NCBI GenBank assembly: GCA_014529385.2
Contig: CM043962.1
Span: forward strand, 35,369,598 to 35,433,597
Direction of reading: 5' to 3'
DNA length: 64,000 nucleotides
From: Adiantum capillus-veneris
Taxonomy: Eukaryota > Streptophyta > Polypodiopsida > Polypodiales > Pteridaceae
In this document: positions 1-12,608 of the stretch, piece by piece
Layout: every line of letters begins with the position of its first letter
How positions within the stretch are numbered: the stretch's first letter is position 1
The notes under the pieces: model-generated
What the model saw: the letters and a program-made list of their open reading frames with translations, nothing else
Databases searched by the model: none
What the model was told of the DNA's origin: nothing
Made by a program: the position numbers and the translations under genes

Positions 1-8
1 ATTTAAGT

Positions 9-553
9 ACTGGCAGAAAGATTAGTGATACTGCTTATACTAAAGAATTCTAGTTTTTCTAAATACTATGGGACTTCATGTGACGAAGGGCTATAAACAA
101 TAGGTTCTCAACATTAATTAAGCAAGAAATATACCTCATTTTTGGTAAATTGGAGTTTTCTATACTTGTGCACTGGCATGTGTAGGTTTGCATAATATAT
201 TGGGGCATTTTTCTGTAATATGCATCAATAATGAACACAAGCTAGGAACATGTTGCATCATGATACTGGCAGTAAAAGTTGTGATACTGCTTTTATTCAA
301 AAAATCTGTTTTTTCTATATTCTTGCACTGGCATGTGTAGGTTTGCATAATATATTGGGGCATTTTTCTGTAATATGCATCAGTAATGAACACAAGCTGG
401 GAACATGTTGCATAATGATACCGGCAATAAAAGTTGTGATACTGCTTTTACTCAAAAAATGCAGTTTTTCTAAATACTTTGGGACTTCCTGGGATGAATG
501 GCTGGGTTCTGAACAATATTTGAGAGGAAAATATACCTTGGTTTTTGGTAAAT
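9..553. repeat. Tandem duplication, about 155-bp unit
   Basis: A block starting at 171 (cactggcatgtgtaggtttg) recurs at 326, a period of 155 bp, with only scattered substitutions. The unit end (gatactgctt, then a T-rich stretch, then aaatactatgggacttc) is also present at 9-90 and again at 419-500, so roughly two and a half units are visible and the left end of the window cuts the array. Short ORFs across it are repeat artefacts; no protein family is recognisable. Confidence 0.85.
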
Positions 554-1212
554 TTATAGCATGTAATATTCATAATGGTTTGAACATGGGCAGCCTGCAT
601 AAAGGTATTGATTTGCTCAAGAAACCATTCTTTGCTGTTGTAGATGATCTTTTGGTGATGGCTTGTTGAGAAGTTATGACAAAGGTTAGCATGGAATGTT
701 CTCAAAAGATAAGTATGCTTGGTCTTGGCAAATCTCGAGGGAATTTTTCGGGCATGACTGGCCAATACATGTCATTACTGTTGGGAGAGGATACAAGTTT
801 TCTCATTTGGTAATAGTATGCTGGTGTCTATTGGCAGAAATTATGTCTTTCAACAATTATGTCTTCTTTTATTGAGGATGTACATGGATAACAACTGGTA
901 GGCCCATTTACCTGTAATGCTGTTCAGGCACTAATTGAGTGGTTGTTTGTCTTTACTGTGGATGCACGTATGTAAAGGTCTATCTTGTCTTTTCCGTGAT
1001 TGGGGATATGCTGTTGATGACTTGGACTTTTGGATCTCTCCTAACTTTTGTATCTATTGGGAGGAAGTTTACTACTAACTCCTCCTCACTTTGGGATGTA
1101 TTATTGTTCTGATACTTGAATAATGATATGTCTATTGGCTTTAACTGGATCTTTTTTGGTCCTTGTACCTTTTTCTAAAAGTCGCTTGTGCTATCAGTGA
1201 TAAAGTAACCTA
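554..1212. other. Gene-free stretch, no feature recognised
   Basis: AT-rich sequence without a convincing ORF, repeat or RNA gene on either strand. It separates the tandem array from the microsatellite block. Confidence 0.5.
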
Positions 1213-1294
1213 AATATATATCTATATATATAAATATAAATAAATAAATAAATATATACACACACATATATACATACATACATATCTATATGTA

Positions 1295-1373
<79 letters not shown>

Positions 1374-1462
1374 ACGTACGTACGTATGTATGTATGTATA
1401 TATATGTGTGTGTATGTATATATATGTATATATATATATACACGTATATGTATGTATGTATA
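1213..1462. repeat. TA-rich microsatellite block
   Basis: Alternating TA repeat, uninterrupted at about 1299-1369, flanked by mixed (TATG)n and (TACG)n steps. Long Tyr/Ile ORFs reading through it on both strands are translation of the repeat and not genes. Confidence 0.9.
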
Positions 1463-2342
<880 letters not shown>

Positions 2343-2904
2343 GAAGCACTTACTTGAGTGCCCTTGTAGACCTGAAGTCCTGATGAGCCTTACCTGTGGG
2401 TTGAAGTAAGGTTTGTTTACGAGCCGTCTTCAAGACTTATTCAGCATGGTCACCCCGCTTGACCAAATAGATGAAGCCTTCACAATTTCTTTTTACCATA
2501 CAAGTCAAGGTTTTTCTGAGACTTTGTTGCTGGACGAGGTAAAATCCCATTGATCCCTTGGAACTATGTCATACCTCTAGGACTCTATTGAACCTTTGTG
2601 TTTGGAGTCTGAGCCTTGCGTGCTTGAGAGCAAGACTTGAAGAAGGTAACTCAAAAAGAAGGAGATGATCGCTTTGCCTATGTTCTTGCTGCCTGCTTTA
2701 AGATTGTCTTGAAGTGAGCATGAGTGCTCGGCTTTGAAACTTGAGCTCTTGAAGAAATTTGACTTGTTCTTCACAAATCCACTTTCATTGGCCACCAAAG
2801 GTGAAATTGAGAATCACTCATCTCGGGTCTTCATGTTTTCCCTTGATTTGGATCAGCTGCAATCCTGAAGGAGGATTTTTGTGCGGTTGATTCAAAGGAG
2901 TGTA

Positions 2905-3060
2905 GGTGGAGGCTCCTCTCTTGAGCCTGATGTGGACACACCACATAACTTTGTGCCCAGTTGAGGCTCCTCTTTGAGCTGAATGTGAGTCTTTGCTTCA
3001 TGTGTGTACCTATTGGGGCTCTTGACTGAGCCGAATGTAGGTGTCTGCACTTGCTTGTGC
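2905..3060. repeat. Degenerate tandem repeat, about 50-55 bp unit
   Basis: Three consecutive units begin gaggctcctctcttgagcc, gaggctcctctttgagctg and ggggctcttgactgagccg, each followed by a related ATGTG-containing tail. Divergence between units is high. Confidence 0.65.
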
Positions 3061-3287
3061 CATTCTTCTATTGAAGATGACCCCACTCCGCTTGGGCTGA
3101 ATTTTGCTTTGGAATGTGAGTGACGTTATTCTCTGGAACCATGCCACTCGAAGGCATCATGCAGCCTTCAGCCTTCTTTTGAGGGGATCTTCCTCATGTG
3201 GCCCATGCCTGAGCCGTCTTGATGGGGGGGCTATCCCCGAATGCTTTGCTGTTGAAAGAGATGCATGGCCCGGCCTCCAGCTTTGTT

Positions 3288-3510
3288 GTGTGCTCGGCCC
3301 ACCCACTCTTCAGTCTCGACTTTGCTGGGTGCTCGGTCTACCCACTCTTGGGTCTTTGGCTTTGATGGTTTGCATGGTCCACCCAGTCATAGGTTCCAAG
3401 ATTCTCTTTGGTGCACGGTCCACTTGAGTCATTTCAGGTCCTCAGCTTAGCTTTGGTGCGCGGTCCACTCGAGTTGCGTCGGGTCGTCCTTGTCTTTGCT
3501 GATGCTAATT
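3288..3510. repeat. Degenerate minisatellite, about 40-45 bp unit
   Basis: About five units share a core of the form gtgcNcggtccacccactc: gtgctcggcccacccactct, gtgctcggtctacccactct, catggtccacccagtc, gtgcacggtccacttgagtc and gtgcgcggtccactcgagt. Spacing is 38-45 bp. The unit is G+C-richer than the surrounding sequence. Confidence 0.7.
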
Positions 3511-6308
3511 TTGACTCTTAGGTAGCTTGATGATCCACAAGTCCTCTGTCCCGCTTATGAAGATTTGCTACTTTTCTTGATGGGCTCTAAACATAGCCCG
3601 TTATTCAGTAGGTATGCCAACATGCTTATGAAGTGATGCGGCTATTGTTGCTTCTTGCATCTTGATTGAGTCGGGGAATAGTTCCACTCTTGGCTCACCT
3701 GGTTAACATACGGACTAGGATCCAAACCCGCTGCCTTCACTCGTCGATTGGATTCTCCTCAAGAGGTATTCCCGACCTCACAGTCATCTGGCGTGGCACT
3801 TTCCCTCAAAGTGGCTTGCCCCTGAGGTCATCAAGGCGGACCCTCTACCACCTACCTCGTTGATTTTGTTGCTGCTTGGTGAGGGGGCTCTCTAGCTTAA
3901 CCTCAATGAGTCCCTCTGGACTACATGCTTGGTGACATCTTGTTGTCCCCTGACAATGAAGAAACCTTGGCTCTGCTCCTTTGCCCTGTGCTACGCTAGA
4001 GTAGGCCTTGGTCATCTTAGGATAAACACTGGCTGGCGGTTGGCTCCTCTAGGTGTTGTCTTACATCAACTCACCATGTCTCCAAACAGTCCCATTCCAG
4101 TCTAGAGATAGTTAGAAGGATGAGCGACCCCGTCTCGTGGCTTTGTTGCACTTATGTGTTGTTGATACATTTGTGGTAGCATCCTTGTACCTGTTCTCAC
4201 TTCCTCTGGAGTGGTCTCTATCCAGTCCTCGCAAGGTTCCATGAGGGTGGAGTACTCCTCACAAGCCCTCCATCCAAGGTGCAACTAATGGTTTGATTTC
4301 CCATGGCATGTTTTCTATAGACTTGGATGAGCTTCACTTAGCTCCATTGCTTGAAGACCAAGGGGTCCCAGTCCACATAGTTGATGAATAACTTTGCTTT
4401 CTTTCCACCTGTGAATCTTGAGCAAGATCTTCAATCCAAGCTTGTTTGCCAGTTGGATTCCTAGGCCCTTGTGGAAAATTTGCACTTTCCATCAATGTTG
4501 GTTTCAAGGATCACACTCCATGTACATTCTTCATTCCAATAGCCCATGTGCTCATGACACTGTGGTTGCATTTTCTTGAACAAGGGATAGCCTGTCACAG
4601 TATTTGTGACCCTGCCACATCAGTCTATGTGCTGATGCTTTGCATTTTGAAGATGAGCCACTCCCACTCTGTGACTCATAGCAGGTGCCATGCAGGCTTG
4701 AATTGGCAATGCTAAAATTCACCTCTCCGTCCATGTTGACTGCGAAGGCTGTATCTTTGATTGAATCAGCTCCTTACCTTGGACCTCTCTGCCAAGCCAT
4801 ACCAAGACCTGGTTGAAGCGCAATGATTGATGGTCACATGTGACTTCAGGTTCGCTTGCCTTCTTCACAAGGTGCTTGACGACTCCTGACGAGCCTGACT
4901 AGTGAGAAGTTGCATATCTGGATGATGATCCAACCGGTGCCATTGTTTGATAGTGAACACTAAGGAGAGACACTTTGCATTGTGTTGCCGTGGCTGCCCG
5001 ATGAGTGGCCTCTAGCTTGATTTCTTGAATCTTGATTGCTATGCATGGAGGTACTCTTCACCTAAAGCCCTCACCAAAGAAAATTGGATCCGACGTTGCC
5101 TGCCAACTTAGATGCCCCTCATGGGATCCATCTTGCTTGCATTCCATGTATACATGAGCCACAGCTAAGCCTCTGCTGTCGAGCGTCCCTCTTTTTGTGG
5201 AGTCACATCACTTTACGACTCCGATCACATTCCAGGTGACCCAGTGCATTTGCATCACTAGCTCGCACCTTTAGTGACTTATCTTGGCAGTAGATCTTGT
5301 CTACATTACTGATGGGTCCCCGTCATTGGCTGACGAGAAGTTAGCTTTGATACCAAGTGTTATGGGTGTGCGTGGGACACTCAAGGTGGAACCTCCACCA
5401 AAAGGCCAAGTGCTCGTAACTTTGACGTGTAGGCTGGGAGGCTTGCGTCCAATTGACTTGAGTCCCCTTTAGAGCGGCTCATGGAGGGTCCGTCCAAAAA
5501 ATGACTCGTCGTCACTTTAATATATATGTACAAGGGGGCCTTCTTGGCATCGCATGTTGAAAGTTGAGTTGAGTACAAAAGCGTCTTTTAAGATCAATTG
5601 AGGAAACAAGGCTATTTGGGCTTAAGCGCATGTCCAAGAGGTTCCTTTGGAAGCCTCTCAGGCAACTTTGATCAATCTTGAAAAATCACCAAAACTGCAG
5701 GTGCAAACAACGAGTGCCTCAAGCATGCATTTGTGAATGTGTATGACTAATCTTGAAGAGGACATCAAGATCTCCAAGTAGAGTATCTAAACTTCAATTT
5801 TGGACAACAAGAGGTCCTTGTGTAGTGGTTTGCCGACGCTCATCGTTGAGAACCGTTGACGGCCCACGGAGCTTGGCATGCAAGCCGGGTGCCCCGATTC
5901 ACCTGGGTCTTGAGTCCCCATGCAAGGATGACTCCTGGATTACCTCCGCATTGAAGAACGAAGGGGGGCACTTCCATTACCGGTCCCTCTCAAACCCAAT
6001 CATGCACCCATAGTACCTAGATGGTGAGTTGAGGAGAAAATGTTGGGTGAGGACTATGCCGCATCATCCGTCGTCCCCACTGGACATCATACACCCCACA
6101 ACATCGAGCTGTGGTTTGTCAAGATTGAGTGTTTCCATAACCTCGGAGCCCTAAAACCAACAGAGACCTAACCATGTGTAACACATAACCTATTGCTATA
6201 GAGAAAATAACCATCTTGCACATGTATGGTTCCTCTTTCTTCCCTAATGCAAGCCAATATGAAAAGCAGTCATAGGTTTGGTGTGGAGATCAGTCTCCAA
6301 GTGGAGAG

Positions 6309-7103
6309 TGTTAAGTATGGAGCCTGATTCACCCCTTGTAATTTTTTTAATCTAAAAGATTCACATTCATAAGGTCCCCGTTATGAGGAGAAGCCATCGT
6401 GCGTGAGAAAAATCACTCGTCAAAATACCAAAAATTCACGCCCAAAATATTCGTTTTTGCCAAAATATTGTGGCCAAATGGTGGTAAAAAATTCACCGAA
6501 AATGGGCCAATCGATTGGCGAGTTTTTTGGTGATTGGTAGTCAATGGCCAACGGATGGTGGTTGGAAATCTTTGGCCGATGGCCAAATTCAATGGTTGGT
6601 GCATAAGTTTCAGGCGGACTTGGCTATGGCTACACATGGACACATGGAAAAATTTTAGGTGGACTTGTCTAACTAAGGGCGGCCACACATGGGCTCATGG
6701 GAGAGTTCAACTTGGACTTGTCTACATAAGGGCGTCTACACACATGGGTGTCTCTCATGAGAAAGGGAAACCCTTTTGGCCTAAAAAAGAAGGCCTCTTC
6801 TACACACAAAATGCAATGGTGGATTGTGGAGTTGGTGAAGCAAGGTGTGTGTGAGGTGGTGAGAGTGAAGCAAGGTCAGAGTTCCATTAAGGGTATAATC
6901 CCGTTGTAGCTTACTTTTAGTTTGAAGTGCAAAATCCAATGAGTGGATGCTTTCCCATGGATGTAGCCCACATTGGGTGAACCATACATATCGTGTGTTC
7001 TCTCTCTCTCTCTCTCTCTCACTCTCTCTTGTGTGTGAAAATTATCTCTCTCCATTAAGTAAACCACTCTAATCTCTACTTAGCTATGCCTTTATTCCTA
7101 ACA
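6309..7103 (+). repeat. Putative copia-type 3' or solo LTR
   Basis: The segment starts TGTTAAG and ends CCTAACA, imperfectly inverted termini of LTR type, and is 795 bp long. It is directly preceded by ctccaagtggagag, which looks like the purine-rich tract found before copia 3' LTRs. A (CT)n tract lies at about 6996-7028. No matching 5-bp target duplication was seen (gagag on the left, tttca on the right) and no second copy is in the window, so this is either the 3' LTR of an element whose body has decayed or a chance match. Confidence 0.5.
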
Positions 7104-7176
7104 TTTCAAGAATCTCTTGAGTTAATGGCAAGTAATATTTTTTCAATCTACATCCACTAATCCAATTGGGAATTTT

Positions 7177-8560
7177 CTATCCATCCAATGTAGCGAATTT
7201 TATTATGGCTCCACTTGGTGATATAGAATGAATCACAAATGGTCCCATACGTCCCTTTCTTAATTTCTTTGTATTTTGTTTAAGATTATAAACAAGCACA
7301 TAATCTCTTGGTAAAAAGTGTTTACCTTTCACATGCTTGTTCTGAAATTCTTTCATACGTTGCTTCTGAGCATACATGGCTACTAGTGCTCTTAGCCTAG
7401 ACTCATCCAACTTTTCTAGGCTATCCAAACGGTCAATCTATTCATGTCTAGTCCAATAAAGTTTTTTGGCTACTAGCATTAAGTCCAAACACCATGTTAT
7501 ACGGTGTTGTCCCGAAGAAATTCCTGTATGCAACTTTATAGGCCCAAACTGCAAAGTGCAACTTTTGATCCCCATCTGATCTATTTTCATTCACAATCTT
7601 GGTTAAAATCATGCATAGAACTTTGTTGGTATTTTTGGCTTGACTATTAGCTTGCAGGTAATAAGGAGTTGACTTTCTATGTATAACTATGAGCTCATCA
7701 AGTAAATACTCGATGACTTCATTAAAAAAATGAGTCCCTCTATCTTTAACAATTTCAATAGGTAAGCCATACCATGTAAAAAAAAATCATACAAGAATTG
7801 TATTATGGTTCTAGCATCATTCTTTGTAGCTTTGGCCTCAATCTACTTGGTTAGGTAATTTGTGTCTTTTATAATATATTCCACATGAATCGTGTAAGTT
7901 AGCGGTGCTATGGGACCTATAAAGTCTAAGACCCACTTAGAAAATGTGCATGCTCGTATCATTTGTCTCTAGCCATTTCATCCTTCTTAAGTGGAATTTT
8001 TGTTCTTTGGCATTCGTCGCACCTCTTTATGTATGTGTCAACATCCATGAAGAGTATTGGCCACCATATTTTGGAAAACATTATAGACTTAGCTATCCTT
8101 TCAGCCAAAAAATGACCTCCTGCTTGCCTTGAATGTGCTCTTGCAAAATAGGCAAGTATTCACTTTCTGATGAACAAAGTCTAAGCTGATTATCTTTACA
8201 ATGCTTGTACAATTAAATTCCAATCAACTCATATAAATGTGATTCAATTTGGATAGCTTGTATTATTAATTTGGACATCTTTGATGGAAAGGAAATCTAG
8301 TTCAAACGATTTGCAATTTACCTGCTCCAGGGAGGTGCTATGATCACCTGAAACAATGTAGCATGTTCTACAAGGGGTCTAGCTAAACATGAAATGCAAT
8401 CCTTAACGTACATCTGGGCATCAAACTTCATGATAGGCCAAAAAACTCCCATTCTCATCAAATTTTTGTAAGTTCGAGTCTTCCCAGGCTATACAGTGCC
8501 CATAATGACATGTGCTTCCCTTAAGTATAAAGGGATATCAAATCAAATTCCTCTATTGGG
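7177..8560 (-). pseudogene. Decayed Ty3/gypsy integrase
   Basis: Read on the minus strand, the segment encodes recognisable integrase pieces in broken frames. A zinc-binding part contains HSRQAGGH and CDECQRTK (about 8150-7975). A core part follows with DFIGPIAPLTY, a HRKSTPYYLQANSQAKNTNK stretch (family form YYPQANGQAE) and AVWAYKVAY...GTTPYNMVFGLNA. The downstream part (7428-7177) reads as the C-terminal integrase region with LPRDYVLVYN and RMGPFVIHSI. Further upstream, 8540-8400 gives a second, independent zinc-finger-like segment (WPIMKFDAQMYVKDCISC). Many stops and frameshifts are present. The nearest types are Athila/Tat-like plant gypsy elements. No LTRs could be tied to it. Confidence 0.75.
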
Positions 8561-9592
8561 GAGACTTATGTACATCTTTGTAGCTATGGTCCCTCAAGTT
8601 GATTTGCGTAGTGATCTCCATGTGGCATAAGTAGATATAGCCATAGCCACAGTCTCAACGGGATCTTTGATTCTTTCTCCAAACATCTACCAACATCTCT
8701 CTAAATCTAAGGTCCAACTTTCAACAACGCAATGTACCGTTAGTGTACATCTCACTGACGTTGACATAAATTCTGCAATCCTTGAGAATCAATGACTAGC
8801 TTGTGAACTTCTCTATTGCATGTTGGATTCTGTCATACCCTTGTCAATATCAACTTTTGCAATAGGTGCCGACTCCCATTGATGGTTGCCATCTCTAGCC
8901 TCTGAACACCTTTGGAGGCCTGAAAAGAACCTCTAGAAGTTGCCACAAAGCATGTTACATTGTTGCCAGTAAGAGAAGAAGCACCTGAAAATATAGAGAC
9001 TAAATAAATGGATATGCAAATGGATTTTCCAAACACTAAGAATCAAGAAATAAAGATAGAGAATCTGGAAACAATCAAAGCGGAAGAACACAACAAGAAG
9101 AAGGAGATGATACGAATGGGCACGAAGAAGCCAAGACTTCTCAAATGGCACCATTAAAAGATATTGATGAATATAATGAATACATACATCAGGTTTTAGA
9201 AAAGATGAAAGAAGAGGTATATGCCAAGCTGAGCTGGTGGATCCACACCCCCTAGCTAACACTCAGTGTCATTATAGCAAGGCTAGAAGTAGCTGATGCT
9301 TTCAAATAATAATGAAGTCATTAAAAGAGCTCAAAAAGAGATCTAGGAATTGAAAGAGGCCAACCAAAAAAAATCCAAGGAGATTTCAAGTTTGATTAAA
9401 ATATTAGACCAAATGTCTAAGCCTAGTGATTGATATACTAGACCAATTCTCTATGGCCAATAAGCAACATGAACAATACTCAAAGAAGTAACCATTTCCT
9501 TGCACAACATAAGTGCACATGCTTAGGGGCTCTATTGATGTTGTGGAGTCTAGACACTAAGAATAGGCTCAGTTAAAGAGTGCATGAAGCGG
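8561..9592. other. Gene-free stretch
   Basis: No ORF resembling a known family. A Lys/Glu-rich plus-strand stretch near 9050-9150 could be a fragment of a coiled-coil region but is broken by stops soon afterwards. Confidence 0.45.
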
Positions 9593-9596
9593 TGCA

Positions 9597-9632
<36 letters not shown>

Positions 9633-9637
9633 TGAGT

Positions 9638-9704
<67 letters not shown>
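9593..9704. repeat. (TG)n(GA)n compound microsatellite
   Basis: About 11 TG units at 9593-9615 run into a GA tract, with a short GTGA interruption, ending at about 9704. Confidence 0.95.
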
Positions 9705-9708
<4 letters not shown>

Positions 9709-9835
9709 GGATGTGGGTGACACAGTTCACCACAATATGTATGAGAGATCCCCTTATTCTTCTATCTAGTAAAGATTAACATGTGTACAATTGATGGGCA
9801 ATTGGACGCCTTTGGTGTGTATGGCCGGGGTAAGA

Positions 9836-10113
9836 GGCACACTACCTTTACCCCAATAATATCCCACTTAAAGGAAAATGTGCCGATAAGTGATACTACT
9901 ATAGGACCTAGCAATATGTACATGAAGTATAAGGAGGAAACTTGTCTCAACCTATGCCCATTGGCTATCTTGAAGGCACACCGCCTTTACCTCAACATTA
10001 TCCCACTTAAAGGAGAATGTGTGGATAAGTGGTACTACTATAGAACCTAGCAACATGTACAAGAGGTATAAGGAGGGAACTAGTCTCAACCTATACCCAC
10101 TAGCTCACTTGAA
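9836..10113. repeat. Tandem duplication, 139-bp unit
   Basis: A block beginning ggcacactacctttacccc at 9836 recurs as ggcacaccgcctttacctc at 9975. Both copies contain atcccacttaaagga, gtggtactactatagaacct-like and tctcaacctat segments. Identity by eye is about 85%. It lies just upstream of the likely LTR of the next element and may belong to it. Confidence 0.8.
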
Positions 10114-10139
10114 GTCAATGCATGCTGTTGTATAGGCTC

Positions 10140-11224
10140 TAGAGGTGTGCAAAATCATATTCCCTGCTAGAGTATGTATGCATACCCTACATGTATTATG
10201 TAACGACTTGTTATGCTCAATGATACATCATGCTAGTGTCGGTCATGGTATAACTACCAATCCCAATTGCAAACGCTCCATGTTGACCCATGGGTCAATA
10301 GCACGGCATAACTCAAATTTTGTACCAAAGCCTTATCTTTTGAGAGTTATGAAATGCTGCGAATTATATTTAAAAACATAATTTATAATGAGTAGTTATT
10401 CTAGATGCAAAGTCGGGGTGCAATGACACTTCTAGATTGTAACTACAAAGCCATTTGACCTATTAAACTTGTTTTAGGTTTTACCTATGGTAGCCTTAGT
10501 ATATAAGGTACCCAGGTCATTTTGTAAGAAGAACATTTTATCATAATCAAGTTTTAAGCTATCATCGACTGTGTGTGAGAGAGAAAGAGAGAGAGCGTGA
10601 GCTTCATCCTGGCGCTACTCCCCGCTTGCTCATCGCATTGGAGAACCGACTACACCATCACGAGAGGCTCGATTAGAGCTACACGACAATCCCAAGCATT
10701 CCACATGAGACGAAGCACGCATGTTGACGCATCTACAAACTATTTACGATCATAAGTATATCAAATGATCTTTGTTTTTTGCATGCAGGTAGTCATTAGA
10801 ATCATAGTGACGTAAGTTATGCATACATATACATAGATTTCAATTTTGGGAAATTTGGCTCTGTCTTCATATACACGTTTTTTGCAGATGGGTTTGGAGT
10901 GAGGATTTTGAGTGTAGAGGCTTTGGAATAGCTGTATCCTAATGAGGGGACAATGTTCCTTAAGTTTCGTACAATTTTGGTATGGTTTGGTGAGTTTCCT
11001 TCCGTTTGTGTGTATGTGGGTTGGGTGGTGTAGTTGAGAGCAGTGAGATTCCTGATTTTGGTTAAGTTGGCCTTCGAGAGTATTGTATGTGTGGGATGGT
11101 CTCAGCCTGACAAGCTAATGAGATTGCCTTCGTGCACCTATCGTGTCATCTGTGTCCTTGATTGATGTTATGTTGATCTAGGTAATGTTGCATGCACTTT
11201 ATAGGTGGTGTTGCTCCCGCAACA
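10140..11224 (+). repeat. Probable 5' LTR (left edge uncertain)
   Basis: The right edge is set by CCGCAACA immediately before a tRNA-Asp-type primer site at 11226. A TATA-like sequence (tatataag) occurs at 10500-10507, in a plausible promoter position. The left edge cannot be placed because no second LTR copy is visible in the window; the coordinate given is only a guess. Sequence between 10560 and 10600 contains short GA repeats. Confidence 0.45.
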
Positions 11225-11225
11225 T

Positions 11226-11243
11226 TGGCACCATTGCCAGGGA
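11226..11243 (+). other. Primer-binding site, tRNA-Asp type
   Basis: TGGCACCATTGCCAGGGA matches the plant Athila/Tat-clade primer site TGGCGCCGTTGCCGGGGA (complement of the tRNA-Asp 3' end) at 15 of 18 positions. All three differences are G to A, as expected from decay of methylated cytosines on the other strand. It directly follows an LTR-like CA end and lies 1.4 kb upstream of a gag-like ORF. Confidence 0.7.
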
Positions 11244-12608
11244 CACAAGGACATGAGTAAGTAATCCTACCAACACTCGTGTGATGGTTTTTTGATTTAG
11301 TTTCAGCTAAAGAAAGCATTTTTCTTAAGTGGATCCGGAAGAGGATATTCCAAGATCAAGTGGACATCCAAGAAGCGTGTGTCTTGCCGAGGGTCTGCGA
11401 GACTAGGTAGATTTAGTTAGGATTTGTAGTATTAGTTGTAGATTAGAGTAGTTGTTGGTGGTTGAGTGATTTGTGAGGTGATAAAAGTATTTGATAGTCC
11501 GTATGTGGAAGCATTTTTTAACTCATAAATACAAAACCCCATATGATGTGTAGGAGTAGCTTTAGGTAAGTGATCTGATTTTGATTTAGAGCTATTCATC
11601 ACTTATTTATTTGTTGAAGTGCTTGTTTGCATTCACAATCTTTGAAAAGTTTATTTTGAGGGTAAAGATGCAATAAATAGAATTTTGTTGACATTTTTGC
11701 ATGACTGATTGGTGTTGTGCATACAAGAGAGCATTTGCAAGGGTTCTATGAACAAAAATTGAAATTCTATAAACTTGGACATCATACACGTATGATGTCC
11801 CAAGAGGCATTTGGAGACCAAATTTGTTAAATCTAATTACACCAAAGTGTTCAAAAGGGGTGTTTTACCCTAAGTACACATTGAGACTAAAGTTTTGACC
11901 GACTCCTGACACCCAAAAGACAAAAGATAGAGTGCCAAAAACGAAAAAAAGAGAAATGTAATTTTGGGCATATTTTTGCTTGAAAATTGATACAAGTGCT
12001 TGAAAACCAGTGCTAGAGACTTGGGGAAGCTTGTGAAGGAATTTCGAAAAAAAATCGTGAGCACAGACATCATACGTGTATGTTGTCTAAAGGGTAATTC
12101 TGGCAGCCAAAAATGAACTTTTGACATTATACCCCTATTTGCATGTTGTGTTGAGCACATACACCAAATTTCATATCATTTGGGCATATAGATTGAGTTT
12201 TGAGGGGATTTTACTCTTTTGGGGGGTTTCCTTGCCACAAAGTGGTGATTTTGTGCAATTTGACATCCAACATTTTCTATGATAGGAGGATCTACATACA
12301 AAGGGGCACTTGGGGTAGAATTAAAAGTCCATTATGACCACCTCACATCATATGTGTATGATGTCCTAGAGGCAAAATCTGTGGTCAAAAGCTACATCTG
12401 AGTGCACGCTTGTGATCTAGAGAATTTAGAAAGAATATATGCCAAATTCCATTGAATTTGAAGCATTTTTGGGCTTGTACAGGCCATAATCCACATCTAG
12501 GCAAAGTGAATACTTGAATTGATCATAACTTGCTGAAAAGTGTTGGATTTTTCATTAGAAATGAGTGGACATTTGGTCAATAAAGGACCACAGATACCTC
12601 CACCAAAC

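Larger units (their letters stand above)
2343..6308. other. Gene-free stretch with minisatellites
   Basis: Almost 4 kb with no ORF that resembles a known protein. It holds two degenerate minisatellites (2905-3060 and 3288-3510). At about 5346-5357 a reversed tRNA-iMet-like primer site (tttgataccaa, followed by TGTTATGGG) hints at an old minus-strand LTR element whose body is unrecognisable. The right end (6290-6308) reads as a purine-rich tract before an LTR. Fast-decaying transposon debris is the likeliest content. Confidence 0.5.

Noticed and set aside
5340-5365. Minus-strand iMet primer site marking a full LTR element to the left
   Set aside because: The match is short and no second LTR, gag or pol is seen, so only noted in the gene-free stretch.
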